45,936 bases of DNA from Pseudonocardia nigra. GTDB taxonomy: Bacteria > Actinomycetota > Actinomycetes > Mycobacteriales > Pseudonocardiaceae. Of the stretch, positions 39,266 to 45,936 are shown one piece after another. The DNA lies in contig NZ_JAHKRK010000044.1 in assembly GCF_019396355.1 (NCBI RefSeq), positions 1 through 45,936 on the forward strand. The letters run 5' to 3'. The position numbers and the translations under genes were made by a program. Every line of letters begins with the position of its first letter. Position 1 is the first letter of the stretch. The notes beneath the pieces were generated by a model. That model made no database searches. It had not been told where the DNA came from and saw nothing but the letters and a program-made list of their open reading frames with translations.

Positions 39266-40189
39266 CTACGCGCGCGGGGCAAGCAGTTTCGGCCCCGCGT
39301 GCCGCAGGAAGTCGCGGAACACGCGCACCGCGGGCGCGACCTCGCGGTCGGCCACCCAGACCAGCCCGACGGTCCGGGTGGTGCGCGGTGCCGTGACCGG
39401 AAGCTCGACGACCCCGGCCGCGGCTCCATGGGCGCTCGGCGCGAGCAGCGCGACCCCGAGCCCGGCGCCGACCAGCCCGCGCAGCGTCTCGCCGTCCTCT
39501 CCCTCGAACGCCAGCCGCGGGACGAACCCGGCCTCCCGGCACCACGCCTCGGTGAGGCTGCGCAGCCCGAACCCTGGTCGGTAGCCGACGAACTGCGCTT
39601 TCGCCGCGGCGGCGAGCGGCAGCCCGTCCCGGTGGATCGCGAGCGGATGGTCGGCCGGGACGACCAGCCGCAGCTCCTGCTCGTACATTGCGGTGCTGGT
39701 CAGGCCGAAGTCGGGCGGCAGCGGCGAGGTGACGCACAGGTCGACCTCGCCCGCGCGCAGCCGCTCGAGCAGAGCGTCGTGCCCGCCCTGCGCGAGGTCG
39801 AACCGGACGCCGGCGTGCGTGCGGCGGAACTCGCGCAGCAGTCGCGGCACCGCCTCGGCGCCGAACGTGTGCAGGAAGCCGAGCGCCACACGGCCCCGCA
39901 CGGCGTCGGCGTCCTCGACGATCTCCCGGCCCGCCGCGTCCAGCTCGGCCAGCGCGCGTTCAGCGTGGCGCAGCAGCGTGCGGCCCGCGCGGGTCAGCCG
40001 CACCGCCCGGCCCGCCCGGACGAACAGCGCCACGCCGAGGTCCCGCTCGAGGCGCGCGATGCCGCGGCTGAGCGTCGACTGCGGGACACCGATCTCGTCG
40101 GCCGCGCGGGTCATGTGCTCGGCGCGGGCGACCGCGGCGAACTGGCGCAGCCGGGGCGCGACGACGGCGAGGACGTCGTTCTCATCCAT
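39266..40189 (-). CDS. LysR-family regulator
   Basis: A 307-residue regulator with N-terminal winged helix (LRQFAAVARAEHMTRAADEI then GVPQSTLSRGIARLERDLGV) and a two-lobe effector domain (VALGFLHTFGAEAVPRLLRE; DLCVTSPLPP; LRGLVGAGLGVALLAPS). ATG 40189 was chosen; ATG 40204 would add five residues. It is divergent from the MFS gene, as LysR regulators and their targets commonly are; a dyad with the T-N11-A form lies between them. Effector unknown. Confidence 0.88.
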   Translation of the reverse strand: MDENDVLAVVAPRLRQFAAVARAEHMTRAADEIGVPQSTLSRGIARLERDLGVALFVRAGRAVRLTRAGRTLLRHAERALAELDAAGREIVEDADAVRGRVALGFLHTFGAEAVPRLLREFRRTHAGVRFDLAQGGHDALLERLRAGEVDLCVTSPLPPDFGLTSTAMYEQELRLVVPADHPLAIHRDGLPLAAAAKAQFVGYRPGFGLRSLTEAWCREAGFVPRLAFEGEDGETLRGLVGAGLGVALLAPSAHGAAAGVVELPVTAPRTTRTVGLVWVADREVAPAVRVFRDFLRHAGPKLLAPRA

Positions 40190-40213
40190 TTCTGCATTTT
40201 GCATGCCACGCAG

Positions 40214-40248
40214 ATGCATTGGACGCATGAGCGTAGCCTGCCTACCGT
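40214..40248 (+). promoter_or_regulatory. LysR-type dyad and MFS promoter, possibly leaderless
   Basis: ATGCATTGGACGCAT (40214-40228) has the T-N11-A form with ATGC/GCAT arms. It covers TTGGAC (40219-40224), which with TACCGT (40243-40248, 18-base spacer) forms the likely MFS promoter. Only eight bases separate TACCGT from the GTG start, so the message may be leaderless. Confidence 0.5.
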
Positions 40249-40256
40249 AGTTAGCT

Positions 40257-41533
40257 GTGACAACGACCGCGCAGGCTCCGTCGGCCACCCCGATCGGCCA
40301 TGAGCGCGACACCCCCGCCTACCGGCGGTTGGGCGCGGCGATGTGGTGTGCGGGTCTGGCGACGTTCGTGCTGGTCTACTGCGTGCAGGCGCTGATGCCG
40401 GCGCTGGCCGCCGAGTTCGGGGTCTCCTCGTCGGCCTCGAGCCTCGCGCTGTCGGCCACCACCGGCACGCTGGCGCTCGCGATCGTCCCGCTGTCGGCGG
40501 TGGCGGAGTCCTGGGGCCGGGCCAGGGTGATGACGGTGGCGCTCGCCGCGTCCGCCGTGCTGGGCCTGCTCGCCCCGCTCGCGCCGAGTTACGGGGTGCT
40601 CGTCGCGATCCGGGCGGCGCAGGGCGTCGCGCTCGCCGCGCTGCCCGCGCTGGCGATGGCGCACGTCACCCGTGAGGTGGCGCCCCGCTGGCTCGGCGGA
40701 GCCGTCGGGCTGCTCATCGCGGGCAACACGATCGGTGGGCTGTCCGGGCGGCTCGTGGCGGGCGCGGTCACCGAGTTCGCGGGCTGGCGGGTGGCGCTGG
40801 CCGTGATCGGAGTGCTGTCACTGCTGTGCACGGTGGCGTTCCGGCTGCTGCTGCCTCCGCCGCTCGCCCCGGCCGCCCCGCCGCAGCGGCTGCGCGAGCT
40901 CGGCGGCCCGCTGCGCACCCACCTGGGCGACCCCGGACTGCGCTGCCTGTTCGGGATCGGATTCCTGCTGATGGGCGCGTTCGTCACGGTCTACAACTAC
41001 CTCGGCTTCCGGCTGCTCGCCGCGCCGTTCGGGCTGTCACCCGCGCTGGTCGGGCTCGTGTTCCTCGGCTACCTCGCCGGCACCTGGGCCTCGACGGGCG
41101 CGGGCCGGCTCGGCGACCGCTGCGGCCGCCGCCGCGTGCTGTGGGCCGCGGTGCTCGTCGCCGTGGCCGGTGCGTGGGTGTCCGTGCCCGACCTGCTGCC
41201 CGTCGTGCTGGCCGGGCTGCTGCTGGTGACGGTCGGGTTCTTCGGGGCGCACTCGCTGGCCAGCAGCTGGGTGGGGCGGCGCTCGTCGCTGCTGGCCGGT
41301 GGCTCGCCCGCCTTGCGTCGTCGCTGTACCTGCTCGCCTACTACGCGGGCAGCAGCGTCGGCGGCACGCTCGGCGGGCTTGCCTTCGACGCCCTGGGTTG
41401 GCTCGGCGTGGTCGGGTACATCACGGCGCTGCTCGGCGCGGCGCTGGCCCTGGCACTGGTGCTGCGCCGGGTCGCGACGCCGTGCCCCCGCCCCGTTGCA
41501 GCAAAGCCACTTTCATGCAACCACGTTGCATGA
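40257..41533 (+). pseudogene. MFS transporter (YnfM/CynX-like), frameshifted near the 3' end
   Basis: A 12-helix major facilitator protein, similar to the YnfM group: MWCAGLATFVLVYCVQALMP, GTLALAIVPLSAVAESWGRA, MAHVTREVAPRWLGGAVGLL and ASTGAGRLGDRCGRRRVLWA. The frame from GTG 40257 is good to about 41312 (SSLLAGGSPA), then becomes a Cys/Arg-rich non-membrane sequence. From 41315 the next frame continues the family sequence (ASSLYLLAYYAGSSVGGTLG then GLAFDALGWLGVVGYITALL) to a stop at 41533. One base appears to be missing at about 41312. The last dozen codons (PVAAKPLSCNHVA) are encoded by repeat A. Mutation or sequence error cannot be told apart here. Confidence 0.82.
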
Positions 41534-41550
41534 AAGTGGCTTTGCTGCAA
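41496..41550. repeat. Palindromic repeat family A, copy 2, between convergent genes
   Basis: A perfect 25-bp inverted repeat (begins TTGCAGCAAAGCCACTTTCA) with a five-base loop CCACG at 41521-41525. Its arms match those at 4857-4911. It lies between the convergent MFS and GH3 genes, contains the MFS stop codon, and could terminate transcription in both directions. Confidence 0.93.
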
Positions 41551-41575
41551 TCCCCGGCGCCCTCACGCCATCGGG

Positions 41576-44002
41576 TCAGGCCACGGTCACCCGCCGTTGC
41601 ACGGGGGTGTCGCTCACCGAGAACCCGACGTGCACCTCGAACGTCCCCGGCTCGGTGTGCCAGGCCCCGTCGGCCCAGTGCTGGAACGCCCGCGGCGGCA
41701 GCGTCACGCTCGCGGTGGCGGTGCCGGGCGCGGCGTCGAAGACGGCCCAGCCGGCGAGCCAGCGGGCGGGGCGCTCCACGGCGCTGTCCGGGCGCGCCAG
41801 GTAGACCTGCACGACCTGGCGGCCGGTCCGGTCCCCGGTGTTCGCCAGCTCGACCTCGACGTCGACCGGCTCCCCGGTACCGACCGTCTCCGGCGCTCGC
41901 GCCGCGCGCAGCTCCCAGCTCGTGTAGCCGAGCCCGTGCCCGAACGGGTACGCCGGCGTCTCGCCGCTGCGCAGCCAGCCGCGGTGGCCGATGTGGATGC
42001 CCTCGGCGTACTCCACCGTCCCCTCGGACGGGAAGCCCGACAGCACGGCCGATTCGGCACCGGTCGCCGGCCAGGTCGTGGGCAGTCGCCCGGCGGGCTC
42101 GCGCGCGCCCAGCAGCACGTCGGCGACGGCCTCGCCGAACCGCTCGCCGCCGAACCAGCCGAGCAGCACCGCGGCCACCTCGTCGCGCCACGGCAGCAGT
42201 ACCGGCGCGCCCGAGTTGACCAGCACGACGGTGCGGGGGTTGGCGGCGGCCACGGCGCGGACCAGCGCGTCCTGCCGCCCGGGCAGGGCCAGCGACGTGC
42301 GGTCGAAGCCCTCGCTCTCGATCGTCTCGCTGGTGCCGACCACCACGAGCGCCACGTCCGACTCCGCGGCCAGGGCCGCGGCGGCGGCGATCTCGGCCTC
42401 CGGGTCGTCGACGACGACATCGGCCCCGAGCGTCACCGCTCGCAGCGGCAGGTTCGGGTCGACGGTGCTCGAGTACTGCAGCACGACGTCGACCGGCCCG
42501 CCGTCGAAGGCGACGTCCGTGGTGGCCGACGGCGGGTCGAGGAACGCGGCACCGAACAGGTCGGCGCGGGCCTCGGTGGTCGTGTCGAAGACCTCGGTCC
42601 CGTCGATGCTCAGCACGAGCCGTCCGAGCGCGGCGGCGCCCAGGCGGTGCGTCCCGGCGCCCGCGGCCCAGCGGGTGTGCAGCTCGATCGTCGTGGTGCC
42701 GGCCGGCACGCCGCTGCCGAGCCACACGAGGGCACTCCACAGCCGGTCCTCGGCACCCACCTTGCTGCCGTCGGCGCCGAGGAACCGGACCCGGACACCC
42801 GGGCCGCCGGTCACCGGGTTGGTCAGGTCCGCCGGGGCGAACGGCTGCACGCCCTCGACGACCTTGGCGCCCATCCGGTAGCGGACCACGTCCTCGCCGA
42901 GCGCGGCGCGCAGCCCGTCCAACGGCGAGACGACCTCACGGGGTCGCACGCCCGCGCTGCCGCCGCCCTGGGTGCGGGCGAGCGCGGCGTTGTGGCCGAG
43001 CACGGCCACCGAGCCCAGCCGGGCGCGGTCCCACGGCAGTTCGGAGGCGTTGCGCACCAGCACCGTTCCCGCCGCGGCGATCTCCCGCGCCAGTGCCGCG
43101 TCGTCCTCGCCGGCGGGCGGCTCCGCGACGGCGGCAGGCGTCCCGTCGAGGGCGCCCACCCGGGCGGCCAGCCGCAGCAGCCGCTCCACCTTCTCGACGA
43201 CCGCCGACTCGGGCACGCGCCCGGCGCGCACGGCCTCGATCAGAGCATCCCCCCACGGCCCGACCGGCCCGGGCATCACGAGGTCCTGCGCGGCGTTCGC
43301 GGCGACCTCGGTGCTGCGCACGGCCGTCCAGTCGGACACGACGACGCCGTCGAAGCCCCACTCGTCCGACAGCGGGCTACGCAGCAGCGCGTTCTCCGTC
43401 ATCGTCGCGCCGTTGACCGAGTTGTAGGCCGACATCACCAGCCACGCCCGCGCCTCGACCACGGCCTTCTCGAACGCGGCCAGGTAGAGCTCGCGCAGCG
43501 TGCGCTCGTCGACCCGGTTGTCGACGGTGAAGCGGTCGGTCTCGGCGTCGTTGGCGATGTAGTGCTTCGGGGTGGCTCCGACGCCGTGGGCCTGTACCCC
43601 TTCGACGTAGGCCGCGGCGAGCACGGCGGTGAGCAGCGGGTCCTCGGAGAACGCTTCGAAGTGCCGGCCGCCGAATGGGCTGCGGTGCAGGTTGATCGTC
43701 GGACCGAGCACGACGTCGACGCCCTGGCGGCGGGCCTCCACGCCGAGGGCGGCGCCGTAACGGCGGGCCAGGCCGACGTCCCAGGTGGACCCGAGCGCCG
43801 AGGCCGAGGGCAGCGAGAGCGACGGGTCGCGCTCGTCGAACGTCTCGCCGCGCACGCCGGCGGGGCCGTCGGAGAGCACCATCGCGCGCAGCCCGATCGC
43901 GGGCTCGGGGTGGGTGGTCCAGAAGTCGGCGCCGGTCAGGAGCCGGACCTTCTGCTCCAGGTCGAGCTTGCCGAGCAGGCCGCTCACATCGGGGTCGTGC
44001 AC
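41576..44002 (-). CDS. Glycoside hydrolase family 3 beta-glucosidase-type enzyme
   Basis: An 808-residue GH3 glycosidase, apparently cytoplasmic since no signal peptide is present. The TIM-barrel domain has LTGADFWTTHPEPAIGLRAM, LGPTINLHRSPFGGRHFEAF, GATPKHYIANDAETDR and the nucleophile Asp in VVVSDWTAVRST. The second domain reads LVVVGTSETIESEGFDRTSL and VLLGWFGGERFGEAVADVLL. A PA14-like insertion lies between about residues 380 and 520 (RFLGADGSKVG, GAAALGRLVLSIDGTEVFD), and a fibronectin type III-like domain ends the protein (GRQVVQVYLARP). GTG 44002 was chosen because GAGGGAGG lies eight bases before it; GTG 44035 would add 11 residues. Divergent from TetR. Confidence 0.92.
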   Translation of the reverse strand: MHDPDVSGLLGKLDLEQKVRLLTGADFWTTHPEPAIGLRAMVLSDGPAGVRGETFDERDPSLSLPSASALGSTWDVGLARRYGAALGVEARRQGVDVVLGPTINLHRSPFGGRHFEAFSEDPLLTAVLAAAYVEGVQAHGVGATPKHYIANDAETDRFTVDNRVDERTLRELYLAAFEKAVVEARAWLVMSAYNSVNGATMTENALLRSPLSDEWGFDGVVVSDWTAVRSTEVAANAAQDLVMPGPVGPWGDALIEAVRAGRVPESAVVEKVERLLRLAARVGALDGTPAAVAEPPAGEDDAALAREIAAAGTVLVRNASELPWDRARLGSVAVLGHNAALARTQGGGSAGVRPREVVSPLDGLRAALGEDVVRYRMGAKVVEGVQPFAPADLTNPVTGGPGVRVRFLGADGSKVGAEDRLWSALVWLGSGVPAGTTTIELHTRWAAGAGTHRLGAAALGRLVLSIDGTEVFDTTTEARADLFGAAFLDPPSATTDVAFDGGPVDVVLQYSSTVDPNLPLRAVTLGADVVVDDPEAEIAAAAALAAESDVALVVVGTSETIESEGFDRTSLALPGRQDALVRAVAAANPRTVVLVNSGAPVLLPWRDEVAAVLLGWFGGERFGEAVADVLLGAREPAGRLPTTWPATGAESAVLSGFPSEGTVEYAEGIHIGHRGWLRSGETPAYPFGHGLGYTSWELRAARAPETVGTGEPVDVEVELANTGDRTGRQVVQVYLARPDSAVERPARWLAGWAVFDAAPGTATASVTLPPRAFQHWADGAWHTEPGTFEVHVGFSVSDTPVQRRVTVA

Positions 44003-44124
44003 TGCAGGGTCCTCCCTCGTCGGGTGCGTCGTCACAGGGTGCCTCTCATCGGCCGCGCCGGCAGGTCTTCGGTCCGTCGAACTGTACGCACAAATCCTGA
44101 GTCCTGCTAGATTTTCGTGCCGGG

Positions 44125-44130
44125 TAGTTT
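44125..44130 (+). promoter_or_regulatory. -10 element of the TetR gene, leaderless start
   Basis: TAGTTT lies six bases before the ATG at 44137, the spacing expected for a leaderless message; no ribosome site is visible. The 134-bp gap between the GH3 and TetR starts shows no clear long palindrome. Confidence 0.5.
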
Positions 44131-44136
44131 CTGCTC

Positions 44137-44703
44137 ATGACGGCATCGCGGACCCGGGGCCCGTACGTGAAAGGCGTCGAGCGGCGCGAGCAGATCCTGC
44201 GCACGGCGCTGGAGGTGTTCAGCGAGGGCGGTTACCACCGGTCGTCGCTGAAGGAGATCGCGCGCCGCGTGGGTGTCACCGAGCCCACCCTGTTCCACTA
44301 CTTCGGGTCGAAGGAGGCGCTGCTGGCCGCGGTGCTGGCGGCGCGGGACGAGCGGACCGGCGAGGTGGTCGACGCGGGCGACGTCCTCGACGGGCTCCTC
44401 GCGGCCACGCGCCGCAACGTCGGCACGCCCGATCTCGTCCGGCTCTACGCCACCACGTCGGCCGAGGCGACCGAACCGGGGCACGCCGCCCACGACTGGT
44501 TCCGCGACCGCTACGCCTCCGTGCGGCAGGAGATCGCCGAGCGGCTGGCCGATCGGGTGCCTGCCGACGCCGACCCGGAGTGGGTGGCCCGCATCCTGAT
44601 CGCCGTGATGGACGGGCTGCAGATCCAGTGGCTGCTCGATCGGGACGTCGACATGGTCGGGGACATGGAGCGGCTCGCGGCCGCGCTCCTGCCCGACGCC
44701 TGA
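44137..44703 (+). CDS. TetR-family regulator, probably of the GH3 gene
   Basis: A 188-residue repressor-type protein. The N-terminal helix-turn-helix reads RREQILRTALEVFSEGGYHR then SSLKEIARRVGVTEPTLFHY followed by FGSKEALLAAVL, the classical TetR pattern. The C-terminal domain (WVARILIAVMDGLQIQWLLD) would bind a ligand. It is divergent from the GH3 gene, so control of that gene by a sugar or glycoside is likely. It is convergent with the MarR gene, 13 bases apart. Confidence 0.88.
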   Translation: MTASRTRGPYVKGVERREQILRTALEVFSEGGYHRSSLKEIARRVGVTEPTLFHYFGSKEALLAAVLAARDERTGEVVDAGDVLDGLLAATRRNVGTPDLVRLYATTSAEATEPGHAAHDWFRDRYASVRQEIAERLADRVPADADPEWVARILIAVMDGLQIQWLLDRDVDMVGDMERLAAALLPDA

Positions 44704-44716
44704 CCGGTGGGCCCCG

Positions 44717-45232
44717 TCAGGAGCGGGGCAGGTCGAGGTGTCGGGCCGCGGACAGGTCGTCGACCACGTTGCACGCAGTGCCGTGCTCGGACCCGGAGCG
44801 GGTGGCGAGCCGCTGCAGCAGCTCGCGCAGCACGACCCGGTCGGTGGCGTCGAGCGGTTCGAGCACGCGTTCCTCGGCGGCACGCAGGCAGCGCTCGAGG
44901 GCGGTGAGCCGGTCGCGGCCCGCGTCGGTGAGCACGATGTGGCGGGCCCGGCGATCGGCCGGATCGGGCCGGCGTTCGACGAGCCCGGCCGCCGTGAGGT
45001 CGTCGATCAGGTACGTCATGACGGTGCGGTCGACGCCCAGGTGCTGGGCGAGCGCCAGTTGGTTGCGCGGCGCCTCGTCGGCGGCGGCGGTGAGCACCTG
45101 GTAGCCGCGCGGCCCTCCGGGCAGGTCGTTCATGACCTGGGTGGCCGAGCGCACGTAGGACCGGAACACGACGCCGAGGGCCCAGCCGAGGTCGGTCTCG
45201 ACGGTGGGTGCGGGGCCGGTCACACGCGCCAT
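44717..45232 (-). CDS. MarR-family regulator
   Basis: A 171-residue winged-helix regulator. The helix-turn-helix region is NQLALAQHLGVDRTVMTYLI followed by DDLTAAGLVERRPDPADRRA, with the wing residues RHIVLTDAGR. A single Cys (LERCLRAAEERV) lies in the C-terminal half, and a second in HGTACNVVDD, so redox sensing is possible, but the sensing N-terminal Cys of OhrR/YodB types is not seen. Divergent from a flavin reductase gene, a common arrangement for MarR proteins controlling quinone or azo reductases. Confidence 0.87.
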   Translation of the reverse strand: MARVTGPAPTVETDLGWALGVVFRSYVRSATQVMNDLPGGPRGYQVLTAAADEAPRNQLALAQHLGVDRTVMTYLIDDLTAAGLVERRPDPADRRARHIVLTDAGRDRLTALERCLRAAEERVLEPLDATDRVVLRELLQRLATRSGSEHGTACNVVDDLSAARHLDLPRS

Positions 45233-45264
45233 CGTAGCCGGAATGCGGGGTGCGACACGTGCGG

Positions 45265-45298
45265 TTGACACGATTGTCTGTGAAGCAGAGCATCTCTG
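45265..45298 (+). promoter_or_regulatory. Promoter and candidate MarR operator before the reductase gene
   Basis: TTGACA at 45265-45270 is a consensus -35; the -10 is unclear. CAGAGCATCTCTG at 45286-45298 has perfect 5-bp arms and lies where a repressor would block initiation. Confidence 0.45.
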
Positions 45299-45332
45299 AC
45301 ACAGCGCTTCCCGCCCCTTCCTGGAGGTCCCC

Positions 45333-45936
45333 GTGACCCTGTTCCGCCTCGACGCCAGCATCCGCCGCGTGGGCTCGGTGAGCCGCGAGATCGCCGACGC
45401 CGTCGAGCGCGCCTGGCTCGCGGAACACCCGGGCGACCCGGTCGTCCGGAGGGATGTCGGCGCGGAGCCGCTGCCGGCCGACGCGTGGGTGCTCGCGGCC
45501 GCGCGCAAGCTGGCCCCCGGGTCCGAGCTGACCGCGCCGCAGCGCGACGCCGCCGCACTGGCCGCCCGCCTCGCCGACGAGCTGATCGACGCCGACGCGG
45601 CCGTCGTCGCGGCCCCGCTCTACAACTACAGCGTCTCCCAGCACCTCAAGAGCTGGATCGACGTGCTGGTCACCGACCCGCGGCTGGCCCCCGGCGCTGA
45701 GCAGCCGCTGGCCGGCAAGCCGCTGGCGCTCGTCGTCGCCCGCGGCGGCGGCTACGGCCCCGGCACTCCCAAGGAGGGCTGGGACCACGGCACGCCCTGG
45801 CTGCTGCGGATCTTCGCTGACGTGTTCGGGATGGACGTGCGGCTGGTGCCGTGCGAGCTCACGCTCGCCGACGTCAACCCCGCGATGGAGACGCTGCGGC
45901 CGCGCGCCGCCGAGGTGCGGCGCGAGGCCATGGAGG
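45333..45936 (+). CDS. FMN-dependent NAD(P)H oxidoreductase (azoreductase-like), 3' partial
   Basis: A flavodoxin-fold reductase; 201 codons are visible and the frame runs off the window. It begins TLFRLDASIRRVGSVSREIA, where the SIR...S-x-S loop binds FMN phosphate, and continues with ADAAVVAAPLYNYSVSQHLK then SWIDVLVTDPR, the azoreductase/quinone reductase signature, and LALVVARGGGYGPGTPKEGW. It probably reduces quinones or azo compounds with NAD(P)H. GTG 45333 follows GGAGG. The divergent MarR gene is its likely regulator. Confidence 0.88.
   Translation, partial: MTLFRLDASIRRVGSVSREIADAVERAWLAEHPGDPVVRRDVGAEPLPADAWVLAAARKLAPGSELTAPQRDAAALAARLADELIDADAAVVAAPLYNYSVSQHLKSWIDVLVTDPRLAPGAEQPLAGKPLALVVARGGGYGPGTPKEGWDHGTPWLLRIFADVFGMDVRLVPCELTLADVNPAMETLRPRAAEVRREAME

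Overview
The window is very G+C-rich, high-GC actinomycete-type DNA: codons end in G or C, GTG starts are common, neighbouring genes overlap as ATGA/GTGA/TGATG, and LacI, TetR, MarR, SARP and LysR regulators are plentiful. The gene families and abundant short intergenic palindromes suggest a Pseudonocardia-like organism (inference). I see no rRNA, tRNA, CRISPR array, integrase or transposase.

Layout. (1) 61-3720, minus strand: a secreted aspartate-rich repeat protein, then an overlapping unit of threonine ammonia-lyase (ilvA), a small P-loop kinase and an EmbR-like SARP-FHA regulator. (2) 3800-5400: two decayed genes, an oxidoreductase whose 5' end is replaced by a hairpin repeat and a UBP-type zinc-finger gene split by a 75-bp insertion. 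(3) 5445-9302: an aromatic-catabolic operon (metallo-hydrolase, FAD monooxygenase, homogentisate dioxygenase) that ends in a 30-codon stub of fumarylacetoacetase, followed by an array of short inverted repeats. (4) 9439-12485: an orphan response regulator and a divergent LacI/MFS pair with a perfect 16-bp operator. (5) 12631-26252: a pectin-type saccharide locus with an SGNH esterase, a lipoprotein, a PL1 pectate lyase, an operon of oxidoreductase, DUF6807 and LacI, and a divergent CUT1 ABC operon with two tandem binding proteins, the second frameshifted, and another oxidoreductase. (6) 26480-27463: DUF3140 and a TRIC-type channel. (7) 27605-37826: a hexuronate locus with uxaC divergent from an eight-gene overlapping operon (LacI, ABC binding protein, ATPase, two permeases, mannonate dehydratase, KDG kinase, fructuronate reductase). 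(8) 37940-41533: metal-receptor-like protein, GNAT acetyltransferase, LysR and a divergent, frameshifted MFS gene. (9) 41576-45936: GH3 glycosidase with divergent TetR, and MarR divergent from a flavodoxin-fold reductase that runs off the end.

How the genes fit. Regions 5 and 7 together look like uptake and breakdown of uronic-acid polymers. Pectate lyase would cut polygalacturonate outside the cell, and the CUT1 importer would bring in fragments using an ATPase encoded elsewhere. UxaC, UxuB, mannonate dehydratase and KDG kinase then carry glucuronate to KDPG; KDPG aldolase is not in the window. An identical 13-mer, GAAAGCGCTTACC, in front of both pectate lyase and the CUT1 operon suggests one LacI regulon. 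The hexuronate operon carries an importer of the polyamine/iron (PotABCD/FbpABC-like) type instead of the usual sugar type, and this is the most promising lead for an undescribed function.

The other striking feature is the density of palindromic repeats: at least six families, some in two or three copies, sitting between convergent genes or at the break points of damaged genes.
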